NCBI RefSeq assembly: GCF_000522985.1
Contig: NZ_CP007129.1
Coordinates: 248,001 to 312,000 of the forward strand
Direction: 5' to 3'
Source of the DNA: Gemmatirosa kalamazoonensis
GTDB lineage: Bacteria; Gemmatimonadota; Gemmatimonadetes; Gemmatimonadales; Gemmatimonadaceae
Length of the DNA stretch: 64,000 nucleotides
Positions 1 to 9,402 of this stretch are shown piece by piece (position 1 is the first letter of the stretch; each line of letters opens with the position of its first letter). A model generated the notes under the pieces. That model saw only the letters and a list, made by a program, of their open reading frames with translations. It was not told the origin of the DNA and ran no database searches. Made by a program: the position numbers and the translations under genes.

Positions 1-867
1 TTCATCGTGCTGCTCACGCCCGACCACACGCAGCGCGCCGTGTACGAGGAGGCGATCGCGCCGAATCTCACCGCCGGCAAGACGCTGCTGTTCGCGCATG
101 GCTTCAACGTGCGCTTCGGCGAGATCGCGCCCGACGGCGACGTCGATGTCATCCTCGTCGCGCCGAAGGCGCCGGGGCACCGCGTGCGCGAGCTGTTCGC
201 CGAGGGGGCCGGCGTGCCGTCGCTCGTCGCCGTGCACCGCGACCGCTCCGGCGGCGCGCTCGCCGACGCGCTCGCGTACGCGAAGGGGATCGGCTCGACG
301 CGCGCCGGCGTGCTGCAGACGACGTTCGCCGAGGAGACGGAGACGGACCTGTTCGGTGAGCAGGCGGTGCTGTGCGGCGGCGTGTCGGCGCTCGTGAAGG
401 CGGGCTTCGAGACGCTCGTGGCGAACGGCTACCAGCCGGAGGTCGCGTACTTCGAGTGCCTGCACGAGCTGAAGCTGATCGTGGACCTCATGTACCGCGG
501 CGGCTTGAACTACATGCGCCACTCGGTGTCCGACACCGCGGAGTACGGCGACTACGCCGCGGGCGACCGCATCGTCACGAACGCGACGCGCGCCACGATG
601 CAGGCGCTGCTCGACGAGGTGAAGGACGGCAGCTTCGCGCGCCGCTGGATCGCGGAGAACCGCGACGGCCGCCCGACGTTCGAGGCGCGGCGCGATGCGG
701 AGTCGCACCACGCGATCGAGGAGGTCGGCCGGCGCATGCGCCGCATGATGCCGTTCCTCGACGCGAAGGAGGTGCTGCCCGGCCAGCGCGGCGCCGCGCC
801 GGCGCAGACGCCTAACGATTTCGCCCTGGCCGAGCCCGAGGCGGCGCTCGCCGGAGCGGGACGATGA
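1..867 (+). CDS. ilvC: Ketol-acid reductoisomerase, C-terminal part (5' end outside window)
   Basis: This is the C-terminal 288 residues of IlvC. The enzyme converts 2-acetolactate or acetohydroxybutyrate to the dihydroxy acid with NADPH and Mg2+ in Val/Ile/Leu synthesis. The frame is open from base 1, so the Rossmann nucleotide-binding start lies upstream. Visible signatures of the knotted C-terminal domain are [14 protein letters not shown] and [16 protein letters not shown] followed by the SVSDTAEYG loop; their Asp and Glu residues are the metal ligands of class I enzymes. The size fits a class I enzyme of about 330 residues. Its TGA stop overlaps the ATG of ilvE in an ATGA, so the two are translationally coupled. 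A GCCTAACG octamer near the 3' end encodes Pro-Asn. Confidence 0.95.
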   Translation, partial: FIVLLTPDHTQRAVYEEAIAPNLTAGKTLLFAHGFNVRFGEIAPDGDVDVILVAPKAPGHRVRELFAEGAGVPSLVAVHRDRSGGALADALAYAKGIGSTRAGVLQTTFAEETETDLFGEQAVLCGGVSALVKAGFETLVANGYQPEVAYFECLHELKLIVDLMYRGGLNYMRHSVSDTAEYGDYAAGDRIVTNATRATMQALLDEVKDGSFARRWIAENRDGRPTFEARRDAESHHAIEEVGRRMRRMMPFLDAKEVLPGQRGAAPAQTPNDFALAEPEAALAGAGR

Positions 868-1841
868 GCGCCGCGAACCCCGCGACGGTGTCGCTCGCCA
901 CGACCCCGGAGCTGATCTGGTTCAACGGGCGCCTCGTGCCGTGGGAGAAGGCCACGGTGCACGTGATGACCCACGCGCTGCACTACGGGTCGTCGGTGTT
1001 CGAGGGGATGCGCAGCTACGACACGGCGCGCGGCCCCGCGCTGTTCCGCGCCCGCGAGCACGTGCGACGCCTGCGCGACTCGGCCCGCGTCTACCGCATG
1101 GACCTGCCGTACGACGACGCGGCGCTCGTCGACGCGTGCCGCGCGGCGGTGCGCGAGAACGGGCTCACGAACGCGTACCTGCGCCCGCTCGCGTGGCGCG
1201 GCGCGGGCGCGCTGTCGGTGAGCCCCGTGCGCCACCCGGTGGAGGTGATGGTCGCCGCGCTCCCGTGGAACGTGCCGGCCGGCGACGAGTCGCTCGCGCC
1301 CGGCGCCGACGTGTGCGTCTCGTCGTGGACCCGCGCCGCGCCGAACACCATTCCCACGGGGGTGAAGGCGGGCGGCAACTACCTCTCGGGACAGCTCGTC
1401 GCGATGGAGGCCGAGCGGCTCGGCTACGCCGAAGGGATCACGCTCGACACGTCGGGCACGGTGAGCGAGGGGTCGGCGGAGAACGTGTTCCTCGTGCGCG
1501 ACGGCGTCATCGTGACGCCGCCCGCCGCGTCGTCGATCCTGGCGGGGATCACGCGCGACACCGTGCTCACGCTCGCGCGCGAGCTGGGGCTGACGGTGCG
1601 CGAGGAGCGCGTGCCCCGCGAGGCGCTCTACGCGGCCGACGAGATCTTCTTCACCGGCACCGCGGCCGAGGTGACGCCGGTGCGCTCCGTGGACGGCGTG
1701 GTGCTCGGCGATGGCGCGCGCGGGCCGGTCACGACGCTGCTGCAGCGCGCGTTCTTCGCCACCGTGCGCGGCGAGACCGAGGACCGGCGCGGGTGGCTCA
1801 CGTACGTGGCGGACGAGCTGGCGACGGAGGCGGCGGCATGA
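864..1841 (+). CDS. ilvE: Branched-chain amino-acid aminotransferase
   Basis: A 325-residue class IV PLP aminotransferase. It carries out the last transamination (2-oxo acid plus glutamate) giving Val, Leu or Ile. The N-terminal part has [14 protein letters not shown], the Schiff-base lysine is K168 in [13 protein letters not shown], and the C-terminal [12 protein letters not shown] loop is typical of the IlvE branch. The length is slightly above the usual 305-310 residues because of a short N-terminal tail. The ATG start is fixed by the 4-bp overlap with ilvC. The leu operon lies downstream on the other strand, so BCAA genes converge here across about 2.3 kb of broken accessory genes. Confidence 0.95.
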   Translation: MSAANPATVSLATTPELIWFNGRLVPWEKATVHVMTHALHYGSSVFEGMRSYDTARGPALFRAREHVRRLRDSARVYRMDLPYDDAALVDACRAAVRENGLTNAYLRPLAWRGAGALSVSPVRHPVEVMVAALPWNVPAGDESLAPGADVCVSSWTRAAPNTIPTGVKAGGNYLSGQLVAMEAERLGYAEGITLDTSGTVSEGSAENVFLVRDGVIVTPPAASSILAGITRDTVLTLARELGLTVREERVPREALYAADEIFFTGTAAEVTPVRSVDGVVLGDGARGPVTTLLQRAFFATVRGETEDRRGWLTYVADELATEAAA

Positions 1842-2038
1842 TGCACGAGCGACACGGAGAGCATCACGGTGGCCCGCGGGAGAGCGGGCCGCCGCGCCCG
1901 CGCGAGACGACGCGGCCTAACGGCGAGCGCGGCACCGTGCGCGTCGCGGCGCCGCGCATCCCGGGGTCGCACGCGGAGCCGCCGACGCGACACGTGAAGC
2001 CGCGCGGCGGTCCCCCGCGGCCGCGCGGCGTGCGGTAG
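1838..2038 (+). CDS. Possible small Arg/Pro-rich ORF after ilvE
   Basis: A 66-codon frame begins with ATGATG overlapping the ilvE stop and ends at TAG. The product would be rich in Arg, Pro, Gly and His, with no recognisable domain. The ATGA coupling is the only positive argument. Composition alone could give such a frame at this G+C content, and a GCCTAACG octamer sits inside it at 1915. The rest of the 1842-2207 gap holds only the antitoxin-like stub. Confidence 0.2.
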   Translation: MMHERHGEHHGGPRESGPPRPRETTRPNGERGTVRVAAPRIPGSHAEPPTRHVKPRGGPPRPRGVR

Positions 2039-2040
2039 CC

Positions 2041-2211
2041 GGTAGCTTCGTCGTTGCGGACTACCTCGCCAGCCTCGCGCACACGCGCGCGGCTTCGCGC
2101 TCGTCGTATACGCCAACGGTGCGGCGGCTGCTCGGGATCCTGCCACCGGCGACGCGTGTCGACGACTATCACCAGCATCTGGACGACAAGTACGGCCGCG
2201 TGGACAGATGA
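2041..2211 (+). pseudogene. Possible antitoxin remnant in front of the PIN gene
   Basis: The frame reads through about 57 codons, including SYTPTVRRLLGILPPATRV and DDYHQHLDDKYGRVDR, and stops at TGA 2209-2211. That stop overlaps the ATG of the PIN-domain frame in an ATGA, the usual antitoxin-toxin arrangement. No ATG, GTG or TTG start is visible in frame upstream, so the N-terminal DNA-binding part appears lost or the start is unusual. The family was not recognised. The assignment rests on position, size and coupling. Confidence 0.35.
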
Positions 2212-2700
2212 CACCCGCGAGGCGGGGCAGGGGCCGCGGCCGGACTTCGAAGGACGGCAGTCGGAAGGTGGCCGAGACGCCGCGATCCCGGCTGCGCCTC
2301 CTTCTCGACGCGAACGTCGTGCTCGATGTACTCGCGGCCCGCGCGCCCTCGTATCGCGACGCGGCCATGCTGCTCTCTGCGATTGAAGAGGGTCGTGCCG
2401 CGGGTGTCGTTGCAGCGCACACCATCACGACGCTTCATTACTTGCTCGCCGGGTCGCTCGGTCGCGAGGCGACGCTGGCAGCCCTCGCGCGCCCTCACGA
2501 AGCTCCTCGACGTGGTATCGGTCGACCGAACGATCGTCCTCGAGGCCATGGCGATGGGGCTCCGCGATCTCGAGGACGCGGTACAGGCCGTATGCGCGAT
2601 CCGCGTGGAGGCGGACTACATCGTGACGCGGAACGCGAAGGACTTCCGTGGTAGCCGCCTAACGGTCGCGACGCCGGCCGAGGTGCTTGCGCGCCTCTGA
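2208..2700 (+). pseudogene. PIN-domain (VapC-like) toxin gene, reading frame broken
   Basis: PIN proteins are Mg2+-dependent RNases, often toxins of type II toxin-antitoxin modules. The first frame, from ATG 2208, gives RLRLLLDANVVLDVLAARAP (first catalytic Asp) up to LAALARP. The second frame continues with LTKLLDVVSVDR, then DLEDAVQAVCA and ADYIVTRNAKDF (acidic residues of the PIN core) to a TGA at 2700. Together they make a complete PIN fold of about 150 residues. The break lies at the GCGCGC tract 2487-2492, where one more GC unit would restore the frame. It is either inactive, phase-variable or a base-call error. Its 3' end overlaps the convergent CoiA-like gene by 42 bp. Confidence 0.7.
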
Positions 2701-3860
2701 CTCCGCGACGTCCAGCGGTTCGGCGAGCGCCCACCGCGCCGTGCCGACACCGGGCCGCCGCGCCCAGCGACCGGACTCGCGGTCGAACCGCAGGCGCTGC
2801 GGGTAGAGCGTCGTGCCGGCGAGCCAGCGGCCGTCGTCGTCGCGCAGGCTCGCCGCGGGCGCCCACGGCATGGGGCTGTCGATGCGCTCGCCCTCCGCGC
2901 GTCGCGCGCGCGCCCACGCGAGGAACGCGTCGTGGGCGGCCCGGAGCACCGTCGCCTTCGGGCCGTTCGCCAGCATCGCGATCGGCTCGTCGCTTGCGCG
3001 GTGGGCGACGACGACGCTCGACACGCGCCCCCCGCGCACGACTCCCGCCACGAACACGACGTCGCGCCTGACGCGGCCGTCGGGGAGATAGCGGTCCACG
3101 ACCCGCGCCGCCCACGGCCGGTGCGCCGGATCCGCCTCGGCCACCCGCCCCCGGCCACGGCGCGCGCGCGCGGCCGGTGCGCGTCGCACCACCACTGCGC
3201 GCACCGGTCGGTGCGGAGCACGGTGAGCGGCTGCTCTGGCGTCCACGCGCTGAGCCGCGCGTACAGCGCCCGCGACGCCACGACCTCGGCCCACGGCACG
3301 CCAAGCGTCGCGAGCCGCTCGACCTTCCCTGCGGTCACGGCGTGCGTGCGCCGCACCTCGAGCGCCGCCACCGGCGCGCCGCCGCGCCGCAGCAGGATGT
3401 CGGGCCGCGTGTCCGACAGCGCGGCCTCCACCTCGACGGCGTCCCACTCTCCCACGAACGGCACGTCGCACACCGCGCCGCACGGCACGAGCCCCGGTGT
3501 GAACACCGTCTCGCCGAGCACGCCGAAGCGGTGGGCACACAGGTGCCTAACGGTGAGCGTACCGCCCGCCCGCAGCGCGGCGGCGAGGTGGTGCTTCGTG
3601 TTCAGGTGCAGCGCGGTCTCCCACGACTGCACCGGGCAGCTCGACCCCGCCCGGTGTGCCGCGTGGTGCGTGTTGACGTGCCCGAGCTTGAGCAGCACGG
3701 GCTCGCGGCACACGGGACAGCACACCGCGGGGCGGTCGCGCGGCGCGAGGTGCGCGAACTCCGAGACGTGCCGCACGCGCGCCTCGTCCACCACCCACAC
3801 GAGGCGGACGGGCTCGTGCGGATCGGCCGCGCCTTCGGCCGGCGGGTGCGACGCGGACAT
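2659..3860 (-). CDS. CoiA-like competence nuclease, frame broken at a GC tract
   Basis: The N-terminal frame starts at ATG 3860. Residues 46-75 form a Cys/His zinc-binding segment (CCPVC, then HVNTHHAAH and SSC). Then follows WETALHLNTKHHLAAAL, and a PD-(D/E)XK-like nuclease core with TRPDILLRRG (D154) and AALEVRRTHAV (E168). This order matches the CoiA competence family, whose members are needed for recombination of taken-up DNA in Firmicutes. The frame shifts within (GC)6 at 3160-3171. The second frame carries VVDRYLPDGRVRRDVVF and ends at 2659. Removing one GC unit would give one protein of about 400 residues. The stop codon lies inside a GCCTAACG octamer. The family call is by motif reading and no CoiA function is shown here. 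Confidence 0.65.
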
Positions 3861-3870
3861 GCATCGAAGT

Positions 3871-4072
3871 TACACGCCGCGCGCGCCCCTCGGCCTCCCG
3901 AGGCGGTAGAAGCGCGCCTCGGGGCCGAAATGGAGCAGCAGGCCGTGTCCGAGGGTCGTCGCGCAGATGTAGCTGTGGACCTGCCGCGACGCGGACCGTG
4001 GAACTCCTCGCGCTCGAGCGCGGCCATGTAGATGTGCTCGAGAAAGGCGTACCCGGCAGGGGACGACTCCAC
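3871..4072 (-). pseudogene. Remnant of a GxxExxY-family protein
   Basis: The start reads AGYAFLEHIYMAALEREEF, the N-terminal signature of GxxExxY proteins (PDDEXK_3 fold). After a frame change the other end reads SYICATTLGHGLLLHFGPEA then RFYRL, matching the family C-terminus. About 60 central residues that normally carry the nuclease-fold core are missing. This is therefore a deletion derivative of a roughly 125-residue gene. These proteins are scattered in environmental genomes and their function is unsettled. The stop is TAA at 3871-3873. Confidence 0.6.
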
Positions 4073-4091
4073 GTTCTTCGTTTTTCAATTC

Positions 4092-4161
4092 GAGGAATCG
4101 GGAGAATTCAGGGAATCCTCTTCTTGGCCGAGAGGAATTGCTTGAATTCTCCAAATTCCTT
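4092..4161. repeat. A/T-rich imperfect palindrome between GxxExxY remnant and leuB
   Basis: The left arm at 4092-4120 contains GGAGAATTCAGGGAATCCTC. The right arm at 4132-4161 is its imperfect inverse complement, containing GAATTCTCC. The loop is about 11 nt. The arms are repetitive in AATTC/GAATC units. The local A+T content is well above that of its neighbours. It belongs to the architecture class of palindromes with internal short repeats seen elsewhere in the window. No T-tract follows, so it does not look like an intrinsic terminator. Confidence 0.6.
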
Positions 4162-4205
4162 GGATGAGGAACGAAGCACGTGGAGCCCGGCCCGCCTCGC
4201 CGACC

Positions 4206-5297
4206 TCAGACCGCCACGGCAGCCGCCGTCCGCACCTCGAGCCTCCCCATCACCGCGTCCGTCATCTCGCGTGTGGAGAGCGACCCGCCGAGGTCCGCCG
4301 TCCGCGCGCCGTCCGCGAGCGCCTCGGCCACGGCCCGCTCGACGAGCCGCGCCTCGCGCTCGAGGCCGAGCGAGTGCCGCAGCAGCAGCGCCGCGCTGAG
4401 GATCGTCCCGACCGGGTTCGCCACGCCGCGTCCCGCGAGGTCGGGCGCCGAGCCGTGGATCGGCTCGTAGAGCCCCATGCGCGTCTGCCCAACGCCGTTA
4501 GGCGCGCCGAGCGATGCCGATGGCAGCACGCCGATGGATCCCGCGAGCACCGCCGCCTCGTCGGTCAGGATGTCGCCGAACATGTTCTCGGTGACGATGA
4601 CGTCGAAGCGCGCGGGGTTCGTCACGAGGTGCATCGCGCACGCGTCGACCAGCACGTGCTCGAGCGACACGTCCGGGAACTCCGCCGCGACGACGCGCGT
4701 CGCCACGCGTCGCCAGAGACGCGACGTCTCCAGCACGTTCGCCTTGTCCACCGACGTGAGCCGGCCGCGCCGCGCGCGCGCCATCTCCGCGCCCACGCGC
4801 ACGATGCGCTCGATCTCCTCCGTCGTGTACGAGCAGACGTCGCGCGCGCGCTCGCGGCCCGGCTGGCCGTACGTCCCCTTCACGCCGAAGTAGATCCCAC
4901 CCGTCAGCTCCCGCACCACGAGGAGATCCACGCCGGCGAGCCGCTCGGGCTTCAGCGGCGACGCGTCGGCCAGCGCGGGGAACGGCGCGACCGGGCGCAG
5001 GTTCGCGAACAGTCCCAGCGCGCGCCGGATCGCGAGCAGCCCCTGCTCCGGTCGCACCGGCGACAGCGGGTCGTCCCACTTCGGGCCGCCGACGGCGCCC
5101 AACAGCACGGCGTCGGCGCGGCGGCACGCGTCGGTCGTGTCGTCGGGGAGCGCGGTACCGGTGGCGTCGATCGCGGCGCCGCCGATGAGCGCCTCGTCGA
5201 ACGCGAGCGCGCCGCCGGTCACCGCGTCGAGCACGCGACGCGCCTCGGCCACCACCTCCGGGCCGATGCCGTCGCCGGGAAGGAGCGCGACTCTCAC
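4206..5297 (-). CDS. leuB: 3-isopropylmalate dehydrogenase
   Basis: A 363-residue NAD+-dependent decarboxylating dehydrogenase that converts 3-isopropylmalate to 2-oxoisocaproate, the third leucine-specific step. [15 protein letters not shown] opens the Rossmann-like fold. [14 protein letters not shown] supplies the catalytic Lys region, and [13 protein letters not shown] gives the metal and substrate Asp residues. [20 protein letters not shown] is the family signature. The GTG start at 5297 overlaps the leuD stop in a GTGA, which fixes it. It is last in the leuA-C-D-B operon. A GCCTAACG octamer encodes Pro-Asn in LGAPNGVG. Confidence 0.96.
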   Translation of the reverse strand: MRVALLPGDGIGPEVVAEARRVLDAVTGGALAFDEALIGGAAIDATGTALPDDTTDACRRADAVLLGAVGGPKWDDPLSPVRPEQGLLAIRRALGLFANLRPVAPFPALADASPLKPERLAGVDLLVVRELTGGIYFGVKGTYGQPGRERARDVCSYTTEEIERIVRVGAEMARARRGRLTSVDKANVLETSRLWRRVATRVVAAEFPDVSLEHVLVDACAMHLVTNPARFDVIVTENMFGDILTDEAAVLAGSIGVLPSASLGAPNGVGQTRMGLYEPIHGSAPDLAGRGVANPVGTILSAALLLRHSLGLEREARLVERAVAEALADGARTADLGGSLSTREMTDAVMGRLEVRTAAAVAV

Positions 5298-5908
5298 GCG
5301 GCCTCCCACGACGCGGTCGTGTCGATCATCGACGGACGGCTCCGCTCGTGCCGGTCGACGTCCTCCGCGGCGCCGAGCAGGAAGTCCATCTCGTCGATGC
5401 CGTGGAGCAGGCAGTGGCGCGCGAACGGCGCCACCGGGAAGCGCACCTCGTCGCCATCGGGGAGCGTGAGCGTGCGCGCGGCGAGATCCACCGTCACCGC
5501 GGCGTCGGGCGACTGCGCGGCATGGAGCCGCTCGAGCGTCGCCGCGTCCACCTGGATGGGAAGCAGCCCGTTGCCGAGCGCGTTGCCGCGGAAGATGTCG
5601 GCGAAGGAGCTCGACACGACCGCCCGGAACCCGGCGCCGAGCAGCGCCCACACCGCGTGCTCGCGCGACGACCCGCAGCCGAAGTTGTCGCCCGCCACGA
5701 GCACGCGCGCGCCTAACGATTCCGCGCGGTTCACGGGAAACTCGGCGCGCGGCTCGCCGCCGGGCTCGTAGCGCCAGTCGTGGAACGCGTGCGGGCCGAG
5801 GCCGTCGCGCCGCGTCGTCGTGAGGAAGCGCGCCGGGATGATCTGGTCGGTGTCGACGTTGTCGCGCGGGAGCGAGACGTAGGGCGAGGTGAACGTCCAC
5901 GAGGTCAT
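5294..5908 (-). CDS. leuD: 3-isopropylmalate dehydratase small subunit
   Basis: A 204-residue swivel-domain subunit that pairs with LeuC to isomerise 2- to 3-isopropylmalate. Signatures are [17 protein letters not shown] near the N-terminus, [17 protein letters not shown] at the substrate loop and [17 protein letters not shown]. The length is normal. The ATG start at 5908 overlaps the leuC TGA (ATGA) and its own TGA overlaps the leuB GTG. The Leu of ESLGARV is a TTA codon inside CGTTAGGC. Confidence 0.96.
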   Translation of the reverse strand: MTSWTFTSPYVSLPRDNVDTDQIIPARFLTTTRRDGLGPHAFHDWRYEPGGEPRAEFPVNRAESLGARVLVAGDNFGCGSSREHAVWALLGAGFRAVVSSSFADIFRGNALGNGLLPIQVDAATLERLHAAQSPDAAVTVDLAARTLTLPDGDEVRFPVAPFARHCLLHGIDEMDFLLGAAEDVDRHERSRPSMIDTTASWEAA

Positions 5909-7350
5909 GCGGGTGCTCCTCCGGCGAGCAGGGTACGCGGGTCGGTGATGACGCCGGTGACGGCGGCGGCGGCGGCGGTGAGCGGGCTGGCGAGCAGCGT
6001 GCGGCCGCCGCTCCCCTGCCGCCCCTCGAAGTTGCGGTTGCTCGTCGACACCGCGAGCTGGCCCGGGCGGAGCTGGTCGCCGTTCATCGCGATGCACATC
6101 GAGCAGCCCGCCTCGCGCCACTCCGCGCCCGCCTCCTGGAAGACGTGATGCAGCCCCTCCGCCTCGGCGGCGCGCTTCACCTGCTGCGAGCCGGGGACGA
6201 CGAGCGCGCGGACGTTAGGCGCCACGTGCCGGCCGCGCAGCACGCGCGCCGCGTCGCGCAGGTCGCTGAGCCGCGAGTTCGTGCAGCTCCCGAGAAACAC
6301 GACGTCCACCGGCGTGCCGGCGAGCGGGTTCCCGGGCGTGAGGCCCATGTACCGGAGCGCGCGCCACGCATTCTCGCGCTCCGCGCGGTCGTCGAGCCGA
6401 TCGGGGTCGGGGACCGCCGCGTCGATCGGCACGCCCATCCCCGGGTTCGTGCCGTAGGTGATCATGGGCCGCAGCGCGCTGCCGTCGATCGTCACGGACC
6501 GGTCGAACGTCGCGCCCGCGTCGGTGGCGAGCGCGCGCCAGTCGGCGACCGCGGCGTCCCACGCGGCGCCGGTCGGCGCGTGTGGGCGTCCCTGGAGGTA
6601 CGCGAACGTCGTGTCGTCGGGGGCGACCATGCCGGCCCGCGCGCCCGCCTCGATCGACATGTTGCATACCGTCATCCGCTCCTCCATCGACAGCCCGCGG
6701 ATCACGGCCCCGGTGTACTCGATGACGTGTCCCGTCGCGCCGCCGACGCCGAGCGTGGCGCAGACGGCGAGGATGACGTCCTTCGCGCTCACGCCGGGAG
6801 CGAGCGCGCCGTCGACGCGCACCTCGAGCGTCTTCGGCTTCGTCTGCAGCAGGCACTGCGTCGCCAGCACGTGCGCCACCTGCGACGTGCCGACGCCGAA
6901 CGCGAGCGCGCCGAACGCGCCGTGCGTGCTGGTGTGGCTGTCGCCGCAGACGACGGTCATGCCGGGCTGCGTGAGGCCGAGCTCCGGCCCGATGACGTGC
7001 ACGATCCCCTGCCGCGCGTCGCCCAACGGCAGCAGCGGCACGCCGAACTCCGCGCAGTTGCGCGCGAGCGTCTCCACCTGCGCCTGGCGCGACCGGTTCG
7101 CGTCGTCGAGCACCGGCAGCGCCGCGAAGCCGCCCGGCGTCGTCGGCGTGGAGTGGTCCATCGTCGCGATCGTGCGGTGCGGCGCGCGCACGCGGATCCC
7201 GCGGCGGCGCAGCTCGTCGAACGCCTGCGCGGAGGTGACCTCGTGCACGAGGTGCAGATCGACGTAGAGCACCGCCGGCGTGTCGAGCGTCTCGGCGCGC
7301 ACGACGTGACGGTCCCACAGCTTCTCGAAGAGCGTCCGTGGAACGCTCAC
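5905..7350 (-). CDS. leuC: 3-isopropylmalate dehydratase large subunit
   Basis: A 481-residue aconitase-type subunit with a [4Fe-4S] cluster. The cluster cysteines are seen in [14 protein letters not shown] and in [34 protein letters not shown] and the C-terminal [12 protein letters not shown] are classical. The N-terminus carries KLWDRHVV and [15 protein letters not shown]. The GTG start at 7350 overlaps the leuA stop in a GTGA, and its TGA overlaps the leuD ATG. Length and all key residues are normal. Confidence 0.97.
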   Translation of the reverse strand: MSVPRTLFEKLWDRHVVRAETLDTPAVLYVDLHLVHEVTSAQAFDELRRRGIRVRAPHRTIATMDHSTPTTPGGFAALPVLDDANRSRQAQVETLARNCAEFGVPLLPLGDARQGIVHVIGPELGLTQPGMTVVCGDSHTSTHGAFGALAFGVGTSQVAHVLATQCLLQTKPKTLEVRVDGALAPGVSAKDVILAVCATLGVGGATGHVIEYTGAVIRGLSMEERMTVCNMSIEAGARAGMVAPDDTTFAYLQGRPHAPTGAAWDAAVADWRALATDAGATFDRSVTIDGSALRPMITYGTNPGMGVPIDAAVPDPDRLDDRAERENAWRALRYMGLTPGNPLAGTPVDVVFLGSCTNSRLSDLRDAARVLRGRHVAPNVRALVVPGSQQVKRAAEAEGLHHVFQEAGAEWREAGCSMCIAMNGDQLRPGQLAVSTSNRNFEGRQGSGGRTLLASPLTAAAAAVTGVITDPRTLLAGGAPA

Positions 7351-9014
7351 GACACCACCTCCGTGGCACCCGCCGGCGACGGGTATGCCGAGCGTGGAGC
7401 GTGGAGCGGGGAGCGTGGAGCGACCGAATCAGTCCCTCCACGCTCCCCGCTCCACGCTCCGCGCTCGGCCTGGCTGTCTCGTGCCATGTACAGGCGATTG
7501 ATGGCGTCGACGTACGCTTCGGCCGATGCGGTGACCACATCGGTATGCACACCGTGGCCGAGGTGCGTGCGGCCGGTGTGGACGTCGCGCACGCGTACCG
7601 TCACCTCGCCCGCGGCGGCGATCCCCTCGGTCACCGCGCGCACCGTGAACCCTTCGAGCTCGCCGACCTCACCGACGACCGCGTTCAGCGCGCGGCAGCT
7701 CGCGTCCACCGGGCCGCTGCCGGTGCCGGAGGCGACGTGTGTGCCGCCGCCGGGCGCGCGCACGCGCACCGTCGCCGTCGGGATGACGTGCGTGCCGCTC
7801 GCGACCTGGAGCTGCAGCAGCGCCCATCCGGTCGCCACGTGCTCGTGCGCCGCGGTGACCAGCGCGCGCAGGTCGCGCGCGTCGACCACCTTCTTGCGGT
7901 CGGCGAGCTCCTTGAACCGCGCGAACACCTCGTCGAAGCGCGCGTCGTCGAGCGAGAGGCCCATCGACTCCAGCCGGCGGCGCAGCGCGTGGCGCCCCGA
8001 GTGCTTGCCGAGGACGAGCGACGAGCCGTCGGCGCCCACCGACTCCGGCGTCATGATCTCGTACGTCGCGCGATGCTTCAGCATCCCGTCCTGGTGGATC
8101 CCGGCCTCGTGCGCGAACGCGTTCGCGCCCACGACGGCCTTGTTCGGCGCGACGTGCGCGCCGGTGCACGCGGTCACGAGGCGCGACAGCCGCGTCAGCT
8201 CGCGCGTGTCGACCGTGGTGCCGACGCCGAAGTGGTCGGCGCGCGTGAGCAGCGCCATCACGACCTCCTCGAGCGCCGCGTTGCCCGCGCGCTCGCCGAT
8301 GCCGTTGATGGTGCACTCCACCTGCCGCGCCCCGGCGCGCACGCCGGCGAGCGAGTTCGCCACCGCGAGCCCGAGGTCGTCGTGGCAGTGCGTCGACACG
8401 ACGACGCCCGGCGAGCGCGCGGCGAGCGCGCAGACGCGCGCGACGAGCGCCTCGTACTCCGCCGTCGTCGCGTAGCCGACGGTGTCGGGCACGTTCAGCG
8501 TCGTCGCGCCGGCGTCGACCGCCGCGGCGAGCACCTCGCACAGGAAGTCGGGGTCGGAGCGCGTCGCGTCCTCCGGCGAGAACTCCACGTCGTCGACGAG
8601 CGTGCGCGCGAGCGACACGGCCGCGTGCGCGCGCGCGATCGCCTCGTCGCGCGAGATGCGGAGCTTGTGGCGGAGGTGGATGTCCGACGTGGCGAGGAAC
8701 GTGTGCAGCCGACGGCGCGCCGCGGGCGCGATCGCCGCGGCACACGTCACGATGTCGCTCTCGGTCGCCCGCGCGAGCCCACACACGACGGGCCCGCCGG
8801 TGCCTAACGACTCGGCGATCGCGTGCACGGCCTCGGCGTCCCCGGGCGACGCGGCGGGGAAGCCGGCCTCGATGACGTCGACGCCGAGTCGCGCGAGCGC
8901 GCGGGCGACGTCGAGCTTCTCGGCGAGCGACATCGTGCACCCCGGCGACTGCTCGCCGTCGCGGAGCGTGGTGTCGAAGATGCGGACCGGTGACGGCTCG
9001 GTGGGCGCGCTCAC
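7347..9014 (-). CDS. leuA: 2-isopropylmalate synthase with a palindrome-encoded C-terminal tail
   Basis: A 555-residue first enzyme of leucine synthesis (acetyl-CoA plus 2-oxoisovalerate). The TIM barrel opens with [15 protein letters not shown], has [14 protein letters not shown] for the metal His residues and [15 protein letters not shown], followed by the linker and the regulatory LeuA dimer domain. The normal fold ends near [10 protein letters not shown]. The last 40 or so residues, starting [12 protein letters not shown], are encoded by a palindromic repeat (7390-7470), an oddity of this copy. The start is GTG 9014, overlapping the stop of a 60-codon ORF. Expression is probably controlled by the upstream Leu leader and terminator. 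Confidence 0.95.
   Translation of the reverse strand: MSAPTEPSPVRIFDTTLRDGEQSPGCTMSLAEKLDVARALARLGVDVIEAGFPAASPGDAEAVHAIAESLGTGGPVVCGLARATESDIVTCAAAIAPAARRRLHTFLATSDIHLRHKLRISRDEAIARAHAAVSLARTLVDDVEFSPEDATRSDPDFLCEVLAAAVDAGATTLNVPDTVGYATTAEYEALVARVCALAARSPGVVVSTHCHDDLGLAVANSLAGVRAGARQVECTINGIGERAGNAALEEVVMALLTRADHFGVGTTVDTRELTRLSRLVTACTGAHVAPNKAVVGANAFAHEAGIHQDGMLKHRATYEIMTPESVGADGSSLVLGKHSGRHALRRRLESMGLSLDDARFDEVFARFKELADRKKVVDARDLRALVTAAHEHVATGWALLQLQVASGTHVIPTATVRVRAPGGGTHVASGTGSGPVDASCRALNAVVGEVGELEGFTVRAVTEGIAAAGEVTVRVRDVHTGRTHLGHGVHTDVVTASAEAYVDAINRLYMARDSQAERGAWSGERGGTDSVAPRSPLHAPRSAYPSPAGATEVVS
7390..7470. repeat. Palindrome of GAGCGTGGAGC units inside the 3' end of leuA
   Basis: Tandem units of the type GAGCGTGGAGCGTGGAGCGG form one arm, and CCACGCTCCCCGCTCCACGC forms the other. 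The loop at about 7421-7438 is roughly 18 nt. The whole element is translated as the terminal tail of leuA without a stop. It has the same design as the other palindromes here but a different unit sequence. Confidence 0.85.
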
Positions 9015-9193
9015 GGCTCGCCGTCCGCCTGCGAGACCGCGACGTCGGCGGCGCGCTCGCCCCGTCGCGGGTCGGTGGGCGTCGGGTACGACGTCTCCGC
9101 GCGGAACGCGCGACGCGGCGTCCGCGTCGAGGTGTCGCCGGTGGCGTCGGCGGTGGCGTGACTGGGCTGTCGGTCGGGCGCGAACGAGAACAT
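9011..9193 (-). CDS. 60-residue ORF coupled to leuA
   Basis: An ATG at 9193 opens a 60-codon frame rich in Thr, Arg, Ala and Pro (start MFSFAPDRQPSHATADATG). It ends at a TGA overlapping the GTG start of leuA in a GTGA. It lies between the attenuator terminator and leuA. No domain is recognised. It may be a real small protein or a coupling ORF that delivers ribosomes to leuA, as every downstream leu gene is coupled the same way. Confidence 0.4.
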   Translation of the reverse strand: MFSFAPDRQPSHATADATGDTSTRTPRRAFRAETSYPTPTDPRRGERAADVAVSQADGEP

Positions 9194-9250
9194 GGCGACG
9201 ACGGTGAGAGGGGGATCGTGCCCTCTCGCGCTCCGCAGGCGGCCTAACGC

Positions 9251-9284
9251 AAAACGGCCCCTCCCACGGTGGCGGGAGGGGCCG
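9251..9284 (-). terminator. Intrinsic terminator of a leucine attenuator
   Basis: On the minus strand CGGCCCCTCCC and GGGAGGGGCCG form a perfect 11-bp stem with an 8-nt loop, followed directly by TTTT and GCG. This is the clearest intrinsic terminator in the window. It sits between a Leu-rich leader ORF and the leu operon on the same strand, not after a gene. Attenuation is therefore the natural reading. A GGGAGG in the leader ORF (TTG GGA GGA codons) could pair with CCTCCC of the 5' arm as part of an antiterminator. Confidence 0.85.
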
Positions 9285-9305
9285 TACGCGACGATGAGCG
9301 CCGCG

Positions 9306-9395
9306 CTACTCGGAGCGTCCTCCCAAGCACGAGAGCCCGCGACCGATAAGTCGGCCGAGGGCGCTGGTAAGGAGGAGAACCGCGTGGCGTTGCAT
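9306..9395 (-). CDS. Leucine-rich leader peptide of the leu operon
   Basis: A 29-codon ORF (ATG 9395, TAG 9306-9308) encodes MQRHAVLLLTSALGRLIGRG then LSCLGGRSE. Seven of 29 residues are Leu, with a VLLL run and an LI pair. It ends 22 nt before the perfect terminator stem and lies on the leu operon strand. Ribosome stalling at Leu codons when charged tRNA-Leu is scarce would be expected to favour an antiterminator. It has no clear Shine-Dalgarno. It may start at or next to the transcription start. Confidence 0.65.
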   Translation of the reverse strand: MQRHAVLLLTSALGRLIGRGLSCLGGRSE

Positions 9396-9402
9396 GGGAC
9401 GC

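Noticed and set aside
4164-5771. A 535-codon open frame antisense to leuB and leuD
   Set aside because: Composition typical of antisense frames here; leuB and leuD are unmistakable on the other strand.
6145-8475. A 776-codon open frame antisense to leuC and leuA
   Set aside because: Low-complexity Arg/His-rich translation, no start signal or domain; it mirrors conserved leu genes.
9285-9400. T-box riboswitch upstream of leuA
   Set aside because: No AGGGTGGNACCGCG core or specifier stem was seen. The Leu-rich ORF plus terminator explains the leader better.
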